Source: Salibaculum sp031581025 (GTDB lineage Bacteria; Pseudomonadota; Alphaproteobacteria; Rhodobacterales; Rhodobacteraceae). From it: a DNA stretch of 64,000 nt. The position numbers were made by a program, and so were the translations under genes. Each line of letters begins with the position of its first letter. Position 1 is the stretch's first letter. Positions 8,486-17,230 of this stretch are shown in pieces. Under the pieces are notes generated by a model. That model was not told the DNA's origin. It worked only from the letters and a program-made list of their open reading frames with translations, and searched no databases. The stretch is taken from the NCBI RefSeq assembly GCF_031581025.1, contig NZ_JAVLCA010000002.1; one strand, 5' to 3'.

Positions 8486-9459
8486 CCCCCGGCGCCGGCA
8501 ACCTGATCACCGATGTCGCCGGGCTGCGCGTGGGCAATGCGCAGGACGCGGGCCTGAAGTCCGGTGTCACGGTGCTGACCGGCGATGCCCCGTTCACGGC
8601 CGCGGTCGCCATCATGGGCGGTGCCCCCGGCACCCGCGAGACAGATCTCCTCGCCCCCGACAAGACGGTGCAGCAGATCGACGCGCTGGTCCTGTCAGGG
8701 GGCAGCGCCTTCGGCCTCGCCACCGCCGATGGCGTCATGGTTGGACTGAGGGAGATGGGCCGGGGCTTCGCCGTCGGCCGCCACCTTGTGCCCATCGTGC
8801 CCGCCGCCATCCTTTTCGACCTGATGGCGGGCGGGACACACGACTGGCAGGACAATCCCTATCCCGGTCTCGGCAGGGCCGCCTTGGCAACCGCCGGCCG
8901 GGATTTCGGACTGGGGAGCGCCGGGGCGGGCACGGGGTGCACGACGGCCACGTTCAAGGGCGGGCTGGGGTCGGCCTCGGCCCGCCTGTCCTCGGGGCAC
9001 ACCGTGGGGGCATTGGTCGCGGTCAACGCTGTGGGCAGTGCAACCGTGGGCAAGACGCACCACTTCTGGGCCGCCCCCTTCGAGCAGGGGGCCGAATTCG
9101 GTGGGCGCGGCCCCGCCCCGGCCTTCCCGTCGCACCACCCCACCAAGATGGACGCGGCACAGAACACCACCATCGCCGTGGTCGCCACCGACGCCGCACT
9201 GGACCAGGCCCAGTGCACCCGCATGGCCACAGCCGCCCATGACGGCATGGCCCGCGCGCTGGTGCCCTCGCATACGCCGATGGATGGCGACCTTGTCTTC
9301 GCCGTCAGCACCGGGGCGCGGCCGCTCACCGAGCCTGTGCCCGAGACACTGGCGCTGGGTCAGGCCGCCGCCACCTGCCTGGCTCGGGCCATCGCCCGGG
9401 GCGTTCACGCGGCCAGCCCCGCGCCGGACGATCCCCTGCCCTGCTGGTCTGACACCTGA
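8482..9459 (+). CDS. P1 family N-terminal nucleophile peptidase (DmpA/NylC-like)
   Basis: 325 aa. The start MTPGAGNLITDVAGLRVGNA is characteristic of this family of aminopeptidases and cyclic amide hydrolases. They cleave themselves into two subunits and expose a new N-terminal Ser or Thr. Here QNTTIAVVATDA (Asn228-Thr229) matches the NylC-type cleavage site, so Thr229 is the likely nucleophile. Other family marks are DALVLSGGSAFGL and GCTTATFKGGLGSAS. The position between creatinase and gabD suggests a role in nitrogen compound or amide breakdown (inference). The substrate cannot be told from sequence. Confidence 0.85.
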   Translation: MTPGAGNLITDVAGLRVGNAQDAGLKSGVTVLTGDAPFTAAVAIMGGAPGTRETDLLAPDKTVQQIDALVLSGGSAFGLATADGVMVGLREMGRGFAVGRHLVPIVPAAILFDLMAGGTHDWQDNPYPGLGRAALATAGRDFGLGSAGAGTGCTTATFKGGLGSASARLSSGHTVGALVAVNAVGSATVGKTHHFWAAPFEQGAEFGGRGPAPAFPSHHPTKMDAAQNTTIAVVATDAALDQAQCTRMATAAHDGMARALVPSHTPMDGDLVFAVSTGARPLTEPVPETLALGQAAATCLARAIARGVHAASPAPDDPLPCWSDT

Positions 9460-9561
9460 CCGCGGCCCGGCCGCAAGGCGCCCGTTCGACGCGCCCTCTT
9501 GGCCCGACCGCGCCAAACCCATACCATTGCCAAAATCCCCTCTCGCACCGGAAGGCCCAGC

Positions 9562-11031
9562 ATGACCGCGACGACATCCCTCAAGGACATTCTCTCCCGC
9601 CCTGATCTGGTGATCGAAGAGGCCCTCGTCGGGGGCGACTGGGTCGGCGGCCCCGATGGCGCCACCTTCGATGTCACCAACCCGGCCCGCGGCGATGTCA
9701 TCGCCCGCGTCGCCGACCTGGACCGCGCGCAGATCGCCAAGGCCATCGCGGCGGCAGAAGAGGCGCGCCATGCCTGGGCCGCGCGCACGGCCAAGGACCG
9801 CGCTCAGGTGCTGCGCCGCTGGTTCGATCTGATGATGGCCAACCAGGAGGACCTGGCCCGAATCATGACCGCCGAGCAGGGCAAGCCGCTGGCCGAGGCG
9901 CGCGGCGAGGTCGCCTATGGCGCCGCCTTCATCGAATGGTTCGGCGAAGAAGCCAAGCGCCTCTACGGCGAGACCATTCCCGGCCACCAGCCCGACAAAC
10001 GCATCACCGTGATCCGCCAGCCCATCGGCGTCTGCGCCTCGATCACGCCCTGGAACTTTCCCATCGCGATGATCGCGCGCAAGGTCGGCCCGGCGCTGGC
10101 CGCAGGCTGTGCCATGGTCGCGCGCCCCTCGGAACTGACCCCGCTCTCGGCGCTGGCCATGGCGAAGCTCGCCCAAGAGGCCGGCGTGCCGCCCGGCGTC
10201 TTCTCGGTCGTGCCCGGCACTGACGCCTCGGGCATGGGCAAGGAGTTTTGCGAAAACCCGCTTGTGCGCAAGCTGACCTTCACCGGCTCTACCGCGGTGG
10301 GCCGTATCCTGCTGCGCCAGGCCGCCGACCAGGTGATGAAATGCTCGATGGAGCTGGGCGGCAATGCTCCCTTCATCGTCTTCGACGACGCGGATCTGGA
10401 TGCCGCCGTCGCCGGTGCCATCGCCTGCAAGTTCCGCAACAACGGCCAGACCTGCGTCTGCGCCAACCGCATCTATGTTCAGGACGGCATCTACGACGCC
10501 TTCGCCGCCAAGCTGAAAGAGGCGGTCGAGGCCCTGCGGGTCGGCGACGGGCTGGAAGAGGGCGCCGACCTCGGACCGCTGATCGAAGCCGCGGCGCTCG
10601 ACAAGGTGCAGGATCACCTTGACGACGCGCTGGCCAAGGGCGGCACGGTGCTGACCGGCGGCAAGCGTATCGGGGGCCTGTTTTTCGAGCCGACCATTGT
10701 CCGCGATGCCACAACCGAGATGACGGTCGCCACCGACGAGACCTTCGGCCCCTTCGCCCCGCTGTTCCGCTTCTCGGACGAGGACGAGGTCATCGCCATG
10801 GCCAACGACACGATCTTCGGACTGGCCTCGTATTTCTATGCCCGCGACATCTCGCGCGTCCACAAGGTGGCCGAGGCGCTGGAATACGGCATCGTCGGCA
10901 TCAACACCGGGATCATCTCGACCGAGGTCGCCCCCTTCGGCGGCGTCAAGCAATCGGGACTGGGCCGCGAGGGCTCGGCCCACGGCATCGACGAATTCAC
11001 CGAGATGAAATACATGTGCCTGGGGCTTTGA
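9562..11031 (+). CDS. gabD: NAD(P)-dependent succinate-semialdehyde dehydrogenase
   Basis: 489 aa. It oxidises succinate semialdehyde to succinate at the end of 4-aminobutyrate breakdown. ALDH marks: PWNFPIAMIARKVGPALAAG, FTGSTAVGR, Glu264 in MELGGNAP and Cys298 in NNGQTCVCANR. The C-terminus GGVKQSGLGREGS...EYTEMKY-like (EFTEMKYMCLGL) is typical of GabD. ATG at 9562 follows GGAAGG and fits the family N-terminus; earlier in-frame codons lack a binding site. No 4-aminobutyrate transaminase is nearby. Confidence 0.88.
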   Translation: MTATTSLKDILSRPDLVIEEALVGGDWVGGPDGATFDVTNPARGDVIARVADLDRAQIAKAIAAAEEARHAWAARTAKDRAQVLRRWFDLMMANQEDLARIMTAEQGKPLAEARGEVAYGAAFIEWFGEEAKRLYGETIPGHQPDKRITVIRQPIGVCASITPWNFPIAMIARKVGPALAAGCAMVARPSELTPLSALAMAKLAQEAGVPPGVFSVVPGTDASGMGKEFCENPLVRKLTFTGSTAVGRILLRQAADQVMKCSMELGGNAPFIVFDDADLDAAVAGAIACKFRNNGQTCVCANRIYVQDGIYDAFAAKLKEAVEALRVGDGLEEGADLGPLIEAAALDKVQDHLDDALAKGGTVLTGGKRIGGLFFEPTIVRDATTEMTVATDETFGPFAPLFRFSDEDEVIAMANDTIFGLASYFYARDISRVHKVAEALEYGIVGINTGIISTEVAPFGGVKQSGLGREGSAHGIDEFTEMKYMCLGL

Positions 11032-11143
11032 GACACCGCGCGGGTCCCGCAGAGCTGCCTTTGTTTCTTCGGGTCCCATGAGACCGCCGCCTATGGACAG
11101 CGCGTCACCTGTCCGTTGGCTGCATGAAAGCGCGCGGAAGCGC

Positions 11144-11893
11144 TCAATTCGGCAACCAGTCCAATCCCGCGCCTGTCTGCCCGCGCGGGTGATATTCGGC
11201 CCCGACCCATCCGTCATAGCCCTCGGCATCCAGCCGCCGGAAGAAGGCCGGGTAGTCGACGGCACCGCCCGTCGGCTCGTGCCGCCCCGGCACTCCGGCC
11301 ACCTGGACATGGCGCACCCAGGGGGCCACCGCGGCCCAGGTGCCCGGAACGTCACCGGTGATGCGGTGGGCATGGTAGGCGTCGAACTGCAGCCCAAGGT
11401 TGGGTGCGTCGATTTCTTCCAGTAGGGCCAAGGCAACCGAGAAATCATCGAGGAAATAGCCCGGCATATCGGCCGGGTTCATCGGCTCGATGGTCAGTTG
11501 CCGCCCGTCGGCAGCCTCGGCAGCCCAGGCCATGTTGTCGGCAAAGACCCCCGCCGCCTCGGGGCCCTCGGCAACACCGGCCATGACATGCAATCGCTCT
11601 GCGCCCAGCGCGTCCATGGCGCGCATGCTGCGCTTGAACGCATCGCGGAACCGCGCCTCTTGCCCCGGCACGGCGGTAAAGCCCGCCGGGTCGGCAGGGC
11701 CGGACAGCGGGCAATTGATCAGCGCCAGCGGCAGCCCCGCGTCGGCCAGCGCGCGGTCCAGCGCCTTGGCGTCCCCGTCGTAGGGGAACAGGATCTCTGC
11801 CGCCTCGAACCCCGCCTCGACGGCCAGCGCGGGCCGTTCCAGCAGCGGGGCCTCGGTGAAAAGCGTCGTCAGGTTGGCGCAGAAGCGGGGCAT
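11144..11893 (-). CDS. hyi: Hydroxypyruvate isomerase-like TIM-barrel protein
   Basis: 249 aa of the AP endonuclease 2-type TIM-barrel fold. The N-terminus MPRFCANLTTLFTE, the strand TIEPMNPADMPGYFL with a metal/active-site glutamate, LQFDAYH and the final VGAEYHPRG follow the Hyi/OtnI family. The known reaction is interconversion of hydroxypyruvate and tartronate semialdehyde in glyoxylate metabolism. This would suit an organism with glycolate oxidase (glcDEF at 21-25 kb), but no glyoxylate carboligase is adjacent. It is convergent with gabD. Confidence 0.8.
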   Translation of the reverse strand: MPRFCANLTTLFTEAPLLERPALAVEAGFEAAEILFPYDGDAKALDRALADAGLPLALINCPLSGPADPAGFTAVPGQEARFRDAFKRSMRAMDALGAERLHVMAGVAEGPEAAGVFADNMAWAAEAADGRQLTIEPMNPADMPGYFLDDFSVALALLEEIDAPNLGLQFDAYHAHRITGDVPGTWAAVAPWVRHVQVAGVPGRHEPTGGAVDYPAFFRRLDAEGYDGWVGAEYHPRGQTGAGLDWLPN

Positions 11894-11910
11894 GTCAGGT
11901 CCGGCGCCGC

Positions 11911-12501
11911 CTAGGGCAGGTCGGCTGCGGGGATGATCGGGAAGAACGCCCCCTGCGAGCGCAGGCCGAACCAGTCCTGCCCGTCATGTCGCACCGTCTC
12001 GCCGATCTCGACGAGGCGATAGAAGGACTTGCGGTCGATCAGTGCCTCAAGGTTGCGGCGGATCAGGACGTAGGGCGCGGGTTCGCCCGTCTCTGGGTCA
12101 CGTTCGACCCGGATGGGGTGATCGGGCCCGGCGACCGCCTGGTCGCCCACGTTGGTCTCGAACCGCAGCCCGTCGCCGTCGCGTTCGAAGTCCACCGCGA
12201 CGAAGGGCGCATCCTCCACAGTGATCCCGACCTTCTCGACGGGGGTGACGAGGAAATAGTCCTCTCCGTCCTTGCGCAGGATGGTCGAGAACAGGCGCAC
12301 AAGCTCCGGCCGCCCGATGGGTGTGCCAAGGTAGAACCAGGTGCCGTCGCGCGCGATGCGCATGTCGAGATCGCCACAAAATGGCGGATCCCACTGGTCC
12401 ACCGGCGGTAATCCGCGCCCCTTCGTGGCAGCGCGCGCCGAAGCGGCTATATTCTCGGCCGAGACGGTCACGGAGGTGTCAGAAGGGTTTGTCTTTGCCA
12501 T
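11911..12501 (-). CDS. DUF1285 family protein
   Basis: 196 aa, soluble, no membrane segment. The stretch VDQWDPPFCGDLDMRIARDGTWFY with PIGRPELVRLFSTILRKDGEDYFLVTPVEK is the DUF1285 pattern, as is GLRSQGAFFPI near the C-terminus. No biochemical function is known to me. The start at 12501 gives the family length and lies 64 bp from the divergent moxR gene. Conserved pairing with MoxR would hint at a shared role, which I cannot verify here. It is followed 17 bp later by hyi on the same strand. Confidence 0.8.
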   Translation of the reverse strand: MAKTNPSDTSVTVSAENIAASARAATKGRGLPPVDQWDPPFCGDLDMRIARDGTWFYLGTPIGRPELVRLFSTILRKDGEDYFLVTPVEKVGITVEDAPFVAVDFERDGDGLRFETNVGDQAVAGPDHPIRVERDPETGEPAPYVLIRRNLEALIDRKSFYRLVEIGETVRHDGQDWFGLRSQGAFFPIIPAADLP

Positions 12502-12564
12502 TGGTGCCCGCCGCGATATCTGTTCAACTAAACGACGAATATAGTCTTTGCAGGAGAATTTACC

Positions 12565-13572
12565 ATGGCCGATGACGCCGAGCTTGTCGCCGAAATGGAC
12601 GCGCTGGGTGAGCGCCTTGCCGCAGCGCGCGCCGCGATCGCGCAGCGTTTCATCGGCCAGGAGAGCGTGGTCGACCTGACCATGTCCGCCCTGCTGTGTG
12701 GCGGTCACGCCCTTCTGATCGGGCTGCCGGGCCTGGGCAAGACGCGGCTGGTGGATACGCTGTCCACGGTCATGGGCCTGAAGGGCAACCGCATCCAGTT
12801 CACGCCCGACCTGATGCCTGCGGATATCCTCGGCTCCGAGGTTCTGGAAACCGGGCCGGACGGGTCGCGCAGTTTCAAGTTCATCGAAGGGCCGATCTTC
12901 TGTCAGCTTCTCATGGCCGACGAGATCAACCGCGCCAGCCCGCGCACGCAGTCGGCGCTGTTGCAGGCCATGCAGGAAAAGGAAGTCACCATCGCCGGCG
13001 CGCATCGCCGCCTTGCGCCGCCGTTCCACGTGCTGGCCACCCAGAACCCGATCGAGCAGGAAGGCACCTATCCCCTGCCCGAGGCGCAGCTTGACCGGTT
13101 CCTGGTGCAGGTCGACGTGCCCTACCCCGAGCGCGACACCGAGCGCGACATCCTGATGGCAACCACCGGCGTGCAAGAGGCCGAGGCGCCGGGCGTCCTC
13201 TCGGCCCAGCAGTTGCTGGAGGCCCAGACCCTGCTGCGCCGGATGCCGGTCGGCGAGGCCGTCGTCGAGATGATCCTGGATCTTGTCCGCGCCTGCCGCC
13301 CGCAGGACGAGGCCGCCCCGCAGATCGTGCGCGACACGGTCAGCTGGGGGCCGGGACCGCGCGCCGCCCAGGCATTGATGCTCACCGTGCGGGCCGAAGC
13401 GCTGCTGCACGGCCGTCTCGTGCCCAGCGCCGAGGACGTGCGCCACATGGCCGCGCCGGTCCTCAGCCACCGCATGGCGCTGTCCTTCGCCGCCCGCGCG
13501 CGCGGGCAAAGCCTGTCGCAGGTCATCGCGCAGGTCGCCGACCAAGTGACCCGGGTCGAGGCCGCCGCGTGA
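12565..13572 (+). CDS. MoxR-type AAA+ ATPase
   Basis: 335 aa. Walker A GLPGLGKTRL, Walker B LLMADEINRA, the MoxR signature RASPRTQSALLQAMQEKEVT, sensor 1 ATQNPIEQEGTYPLPEAQLDRF. MoxR ATPases act as chaperones that help assemble or activate partner complexes, usually with DUF58 and von Willebrand A proteins, as found downstream. AGGAG precedes the ATG at 12565. The stop overlaps the next GTG start by four bases. It begins a four-gene operon running to 19302. Confidence 0.9.
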   Translation: MADDAELVAEMDALGERLAAARAAIAQRFIGQESVVDLTMSALLCGGHALLIGLPGLGKTRLVDTLSTVMGLKGNRIQFTPDLMPADILGSEVLETGPDGSRSFKFIEGPIFCQLLMADEINRASPRTQSALLQAMQEKEVTIAGAHRRLAPPFHVLATQNPIEQEGTYPLPEAQLDRFLVQVDVPYPERDTERDILMATTGVQEAEAPGVLSAQQLLEAQTLLRRMPVGEAVVEMILDLVRACRPQDEAAPQIVRDTVSWGPGPRAAQALMLTVRAEALLHGRLVPSAEDVRHMAAPVLSHRMALSFAARARGQSLSQVIAQVADQVTRVEAAA

Positions 13573-14444
13573 CCGAACGGCCCCTCACCCTGCGCAGCGG
13601 GGCCGAGGCGCTGGCCGCGCCCCTGCCGCCGCTTCTGGCCGAGGCAGAGCATCTGGCGACCACGGTGATCGTGGGCGACCATGGCCGCAGGCGGGCGGGG
13701 CTGGGTGACACCTTCTGGCAATACCGCCCGGCGCAGTATCACGACGAACGCCGCCACATCGACTGGCGCCGCAGCGCCAAGTCCGACGCGCAGTTCGTGC
13801 AGGACAAGGAATGGCAGATCGCCCAGTCGGTGCAGCTCTGGGTCGATCAGTCCGCCTCCATGGCCTTTTCCTCGACCGAGGGTGGGGTGACCAAGGCCGA
13901 CCGGGCCCGTGTTCTGGCATTGGCGGTTGCCATCCTGCTTCTGCGCGGGGGCGAACGTGTGGGGCTGACCGGCGACCTGCTGCCCCCCAAAAGGGGCGAG
14001 GCACAGGCGGCGCAAATGGCCCTGCTTCTGTCCGAGGATCACCCGGACGACTTCGGCGCGCCGGTGGCAGACGGGATGCTGCACCATTCCCGCGCGGTCT
14101 TCGTGTCGGATTTCATGGGCGATATCGACACGGTGGAACACGCGCTGGCGCAGGCTGCCGATCGCGACATTCGCGGGGCGTTGGTGCAGGTTCTGGACCC
14201 CGCCGAAGAGGTCTTTCCCTTTGATGGCCGCACCATCTTCGAGAGCATGACTGGTGCGATGCGGCATGAGACGCTCAAGGCCGGCGACCTGCGGGAAAGG
14301 TACCTTGACCGGCTGTCCGAGCGCCGCGCCCGTCTGGCCGATCTGGCCAGGCTCAGCGGCTGGCAGTTCCACACGCATCATACCGGCGACAGCGCCACCG
14401 CCGCATTGCTCTGGCTTTATGCCGCGCTGGAGCGACAGGCCTGA
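13569..14444 (+). CDS. DUF58 domain protein, MoxR partner
   Basis: 291 aa. The core motif of DUF58 is clear: QYRPAQYHDERRHIDWRRSAKSDAQFV, followed by a von Willebrand A-like fold with the strand QLWVDQSASMAFSS. It lacks transmembrane segments, unlike longer DUF58 proteins. The start is GTG at 13569, overlapping the moxR stop (GTGA), and its own stop overlaps the next ATG (TGATG), so translation of the four genes is probably coupled. The role is presumed to be an adaptor or substrate of MoxR. Confidence 0.85.
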   Translation: MTERPLTLRSGAEALAAPLPPLLAEAEHLATTVIVGDHGRRRAGLGDTFWQYRPAQYHDERRHIDWRRSAKSDAQFVQDKEWQIAQSVQLWVDQSASMAFSSTEGGVTKADRARVLALAVAILLLRGGERVGLTGDLLPPKRGEAQAAQMALLLSEDHPDDFGAPVADGMLHHSRAVFVSDFMGDIDTVEHALAQAADRDIRGALVQVLDPAEEVFPFDGRTIFESMTGAMRHETLKAGDLRERYLDRLSERRARLADLARLSGWQFHTHHTGDSATAALLWLYAALERQA

Positions 14445-17230
14445 TGTGGTCGCTGGGGGCCATAGCCTTCGGCGCGCCCTGGCTGTTGCTGGGCCTGGTG
14501 GCGCTGCCAATCCTCTGGCTGCTGCTGCGCGCCGTGCCGCCCGCGCCGATCCGGCGGCGCTTTCCCGGTGTCGCGCTGCTGCTGGGCCTGAGCGATGACG
14601 AAAGCCAGACAGACCGAACACCCTGGTGGCTGCTGCTGCTGCGCATGCTGGCGGTTGCAGCGGTGATCCTGGGCTTCGCGGGGCCGGTGCTGAACCCGCA
14701 GGACGACCGGCCCGGAGACGGACCGCTTCTGGTTCTGGTCGATGGCACCTGGGCCGATGCCCGCGACTGGCCGCGGCGGCTGGACCGGATCGAGGCGGCT
14801 CTGAATGAGGCCGCCAGCAACGGCCGCCGGGCGGCGCTGGTGCAACTGACCGACCTGACCGCCGAGGGCCCGGTCTTTCAGGATGCCCAGGCCATCGCAA
14901 GTGAGGCCGCCGGGCTGGTGCCGCGCCCACATGAGCCCGACGCCGAGGCCCTTGGAGACTGGACCGAGACGCTATCAGAGGATTTCGACACCTTCTGGCT
15001 GTCCGACGGCGTGGCGCGCGACAGCCGCGCGGACTTGCTCGCCGCCCTAGAGACGCGTGGCACCGTCCGCGTATTCGAAAGTCCGCGGCCCGTTTACGGG
15101 TTGACCCCGCCCCGCTTCGAGGACGGCAGCATCGCGCTTGACGCTCTGCGGGCCAGAACAGGCCCGGAGGCTGATGTCCGTGTCAACGCCATCGGGCTGG
15201 ACCCTGCGGGCGTGGAGCGCCGCCTAGCCAGCGAGACCCTGACATTCGACCCCGAGGCGGAGCGTGCCGCGCTGGAATTGTCCCTGCCGCCGGAATTGCG
15301 CAACCGGATCACCCGCTTCGAGGTTCAGGGTGTGCCCTCGGCAGGCGCAGTGGCCCTGAGCGACGATGCGCTCAAGCGGCGCGAGGTCGCCCTGATCTCG
15401 GGCGGCAATGACCGCGAGGAGCTGGAGCTGCTGGACCCGCTGCATTACCTGCGTCAGGCGCTCGCCCCCTCCGCGGACCTCATCGACGGGACCCTGGCCG
15501 ACGTACTGCTGGCCAACCCGGACGTGATCGTTCTGGCCGACGTCGCCACGCTGTCGTCGCTGGAGGCCGAGGACCTGCAAGCCTGGGTCGAGGACGGCGG
15601 CCTGCTGGTGCGCTTCGCCGGGCCGCGGCTGGCCGCCAGCGATGTCAGCCGCCAGTCGCTCGATCCGCTTATGCCCGTGCGCCTGCGCGCCGGTGGCCGG
15701 TCCATCGGCGGCGCCATGAGCTGGGGCGAGCCCAAGGCACTGGCCCCTTTCGATGCCGATAGCCCCTTCTATGGCCTGACCATCCCCGAGGATGTCGCGG
15801 TCAATGCCCAGGTCATGGCCCAGCCCGACCCGACCCTCGCCGCGCGGGTCATCGCGCAACTCGCCGACGGCACGCCACTTGTGACCCGCAAGGAGTCAGG
15901 CCAGGGCCGGATCGTGCTGTTTCATGTCACGGCCAATGCCGAATGGTCGACGCTGCCCCTGTCGGGGCTTTTCGTGCAGATGCTCGAACGGCTGGCTGTC
16001 TCGACCCGCCCCGCCGTGCCGGACCTTGAGGCGATGGAGGGCACCCGATGGATGCCCGAGGACGTGCTGGACGCCTTCGGGGTGCTGGAGGATGCCGGCG
16101 CCCTACCCGGCATCGACGGGGCGCGGCTGGCCGATTTCACCCCCGGGCCGGAGATTCCGCCCGGACTATACGCCGGAGAGGAGCGCCGCATCGCCGTGAA
16201 TGTCTTCAACGCCGACAGCACCCTGCAAGCCACCGCCTGGCCCGACCGCATCCCCGTCGAGGGGCTCGAGGTGACCCGCGAGACGCCGCTCAAGGGCTGG
16301 CTGCTGGGCGGCGCGCTGGTGCTGCTGATGCTGGATATCCTAGCGGCGCTGGCCCTGTCGGGCCGGTTGCGCGGACCCCGCGCCGGCGTGGCCGCCGCCG
16401 TGTTGGGGCTCGCGCTGGCAGGGCTGCCAACCCCACCGCAGGCCCAGCAGGCCGAAGACCAGCCGCCAGCGTCCGAGGACTTCGCCGTCGCCGCCACAGC
16501 AGACGTGGTGCTGGCCTATGTAGAGACAGGCATACCGCGCATAGACGAGATGTCCGAGGCCGGGCTTTACGGCTTGTCCAACACCCTGTTCCAGCGCACC
16601 TCGATCGAACCGGCGATGCCCATGGGCGTGGACCCCGAGAGCGATGAACTGGCCTTCTTTCCCTTTCTCTACTGGCCCGTCACCGCCGAGCAGGAGCTGC
16701 CGAGCCGAGCCGCCTATGCCAAGCTCAACCGCTACCTGCGCTCGGGCGGGATGATCCTGTTCGACACGCGCGACGCGGATCTCGCGCGCTTCGGGTCGTC
16801 CAGTCCGGAGGGGGAGCGTCTTCAGGCCATCGCGCGCGGGTTGGACATCCCCCCGCTGGAACCCATACCCGAGGACCATGTCCTGACCCGCACCTTCTAT
16901 CTGTTGCAGGATTTCCCTGGTCGCCACGACAGCCGCGATGTCTGGGTGGAGGCCGCGCCACCGGATGCGCAGGCCGCCGAGGGCATGCCCTTCCGCGACC
17001 TCAACGACGGGGTCACGCCGGTTGTGATCGGCGGCAACGACTGGGCCGCAGCCTGGGCCACGGACGAGTCGGGCGCCCCATTGGCGCCCATTGGGCGCGG
17101 CATGGCCGGCGAGCGCCAGCGCGAGATCGCCATGCGGTTTGGCGTCAACCTCATCATGCACGTGTTGACCGGGAACTATAAGTCCGACCAGGTGCATGTC
17201 CCCGCGCTTCTCGACAGGCTGGGCCAATGA
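14444..17230 (+). CDS. Large BatA/DUF4159 membrane protein
   Basis: 928 aa. Two N-terminal membrane segments (residues ~8-28 WLLLGLVALPILWLLLRAV, ~65-85 LLLLRMLAVAAVILGFAGPVL) match the BatA N-terminal domain. A von Willebrand A/GATase-like periplasmic region follows (DVIVLADVATLSSLEAEDLQ). Two further membrane segments lie near residues 620-670. The C-terminal ~240 residues are DUF4159-like, with YAKLNRYLRSGGMILFDTRD and RFGVNLIMHVLTGNYKSDQ. The function is unknown; the family travels with MoxR and DUF58. It overlaps the genes on both sides by 1-4 bases. Confidence 0.82.
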   Translation: MWSLGAIAFGAPWLLLGLVALPILWLLLRAVPPAPIRRRFPGVALLLGLSDDESQTDRTPWWLLLLRMLAVAAVILGFAGPVLNPQDDRPGDGPLLVLVDGTWADARDWPRRLDRIEAALNEAASNGRRAALVQLTDLTAEGPVFQDAQAIASEAAGLVPRPHEPDAEALGDWTETLSEDFDTFWLSDGVARDSRADLLAALETRGTVRVFESPRPVYGLTPPRFEDGSIALDALRARTGPEADVRVNAIGLDPAGVERRLASETLTFDPEAERAALELSLPPELRNRITRFEVQGVPSAGAVALSDDALKRREVALISGGNDREELELLDPLHYLRQALAPSADLIDGTLADVLLANPDVIVLADVATLSSLEAEDLQAWVEDGGLLVRFAGPRLAASDVSRQSLDPLMPVRLRAGGRSIGGAMSWGEPKALAPFDADSPFYGLTIPEDVAVNAQVMAQPDPTLAARVIAQLADGTPLVTRKESGQGRIVLFHVTANAEWSTLPLSGLFVQMLERLAVSTRPAVPDLEAMEGTRWMPEDVLDAFGVLEDAGALPGIDGARLADFTPGPEIPPGLYAGEERRIAVNVFNADSTLQATAWPDRIPVEGLEVTRETPLKGWLLGGALVLLMLDILAALALSGRLRGPRAGVAAAVLGLALAGLPTPPQAQQAEDQPPASEDFAVAATADVVLAYVETGIPRIDEMSEAGLYGLSNTLFQRTSIEPAMPMGVDPESDELAFFPFLYWPVTAEQELPSRAAYAKLNRYLRSGGMILFDTRDADLARFGSSSPEGERLQAIARGLDIPPLEPIPEDHVLTRTFYLLQDFPGRHDSRDVWVEAAPPDAQAAEGMPFRDLNDGVTPVVIGGNDWAAAWATDESGAPLAPIGRGMAGERQREIAMRFGVNLIMHVLTGNYKSDQVHVPALLDRLGQ

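Noticed and set aside
8695..11448. 917-residue open frame on the minus strand across the P1 peptidase and gabD
   Set aside because: It is the antisense of two well-supported genes. High GC removes stops from antisense frames; the translation is rich in Gly, Arg, Ala and His with no domain.
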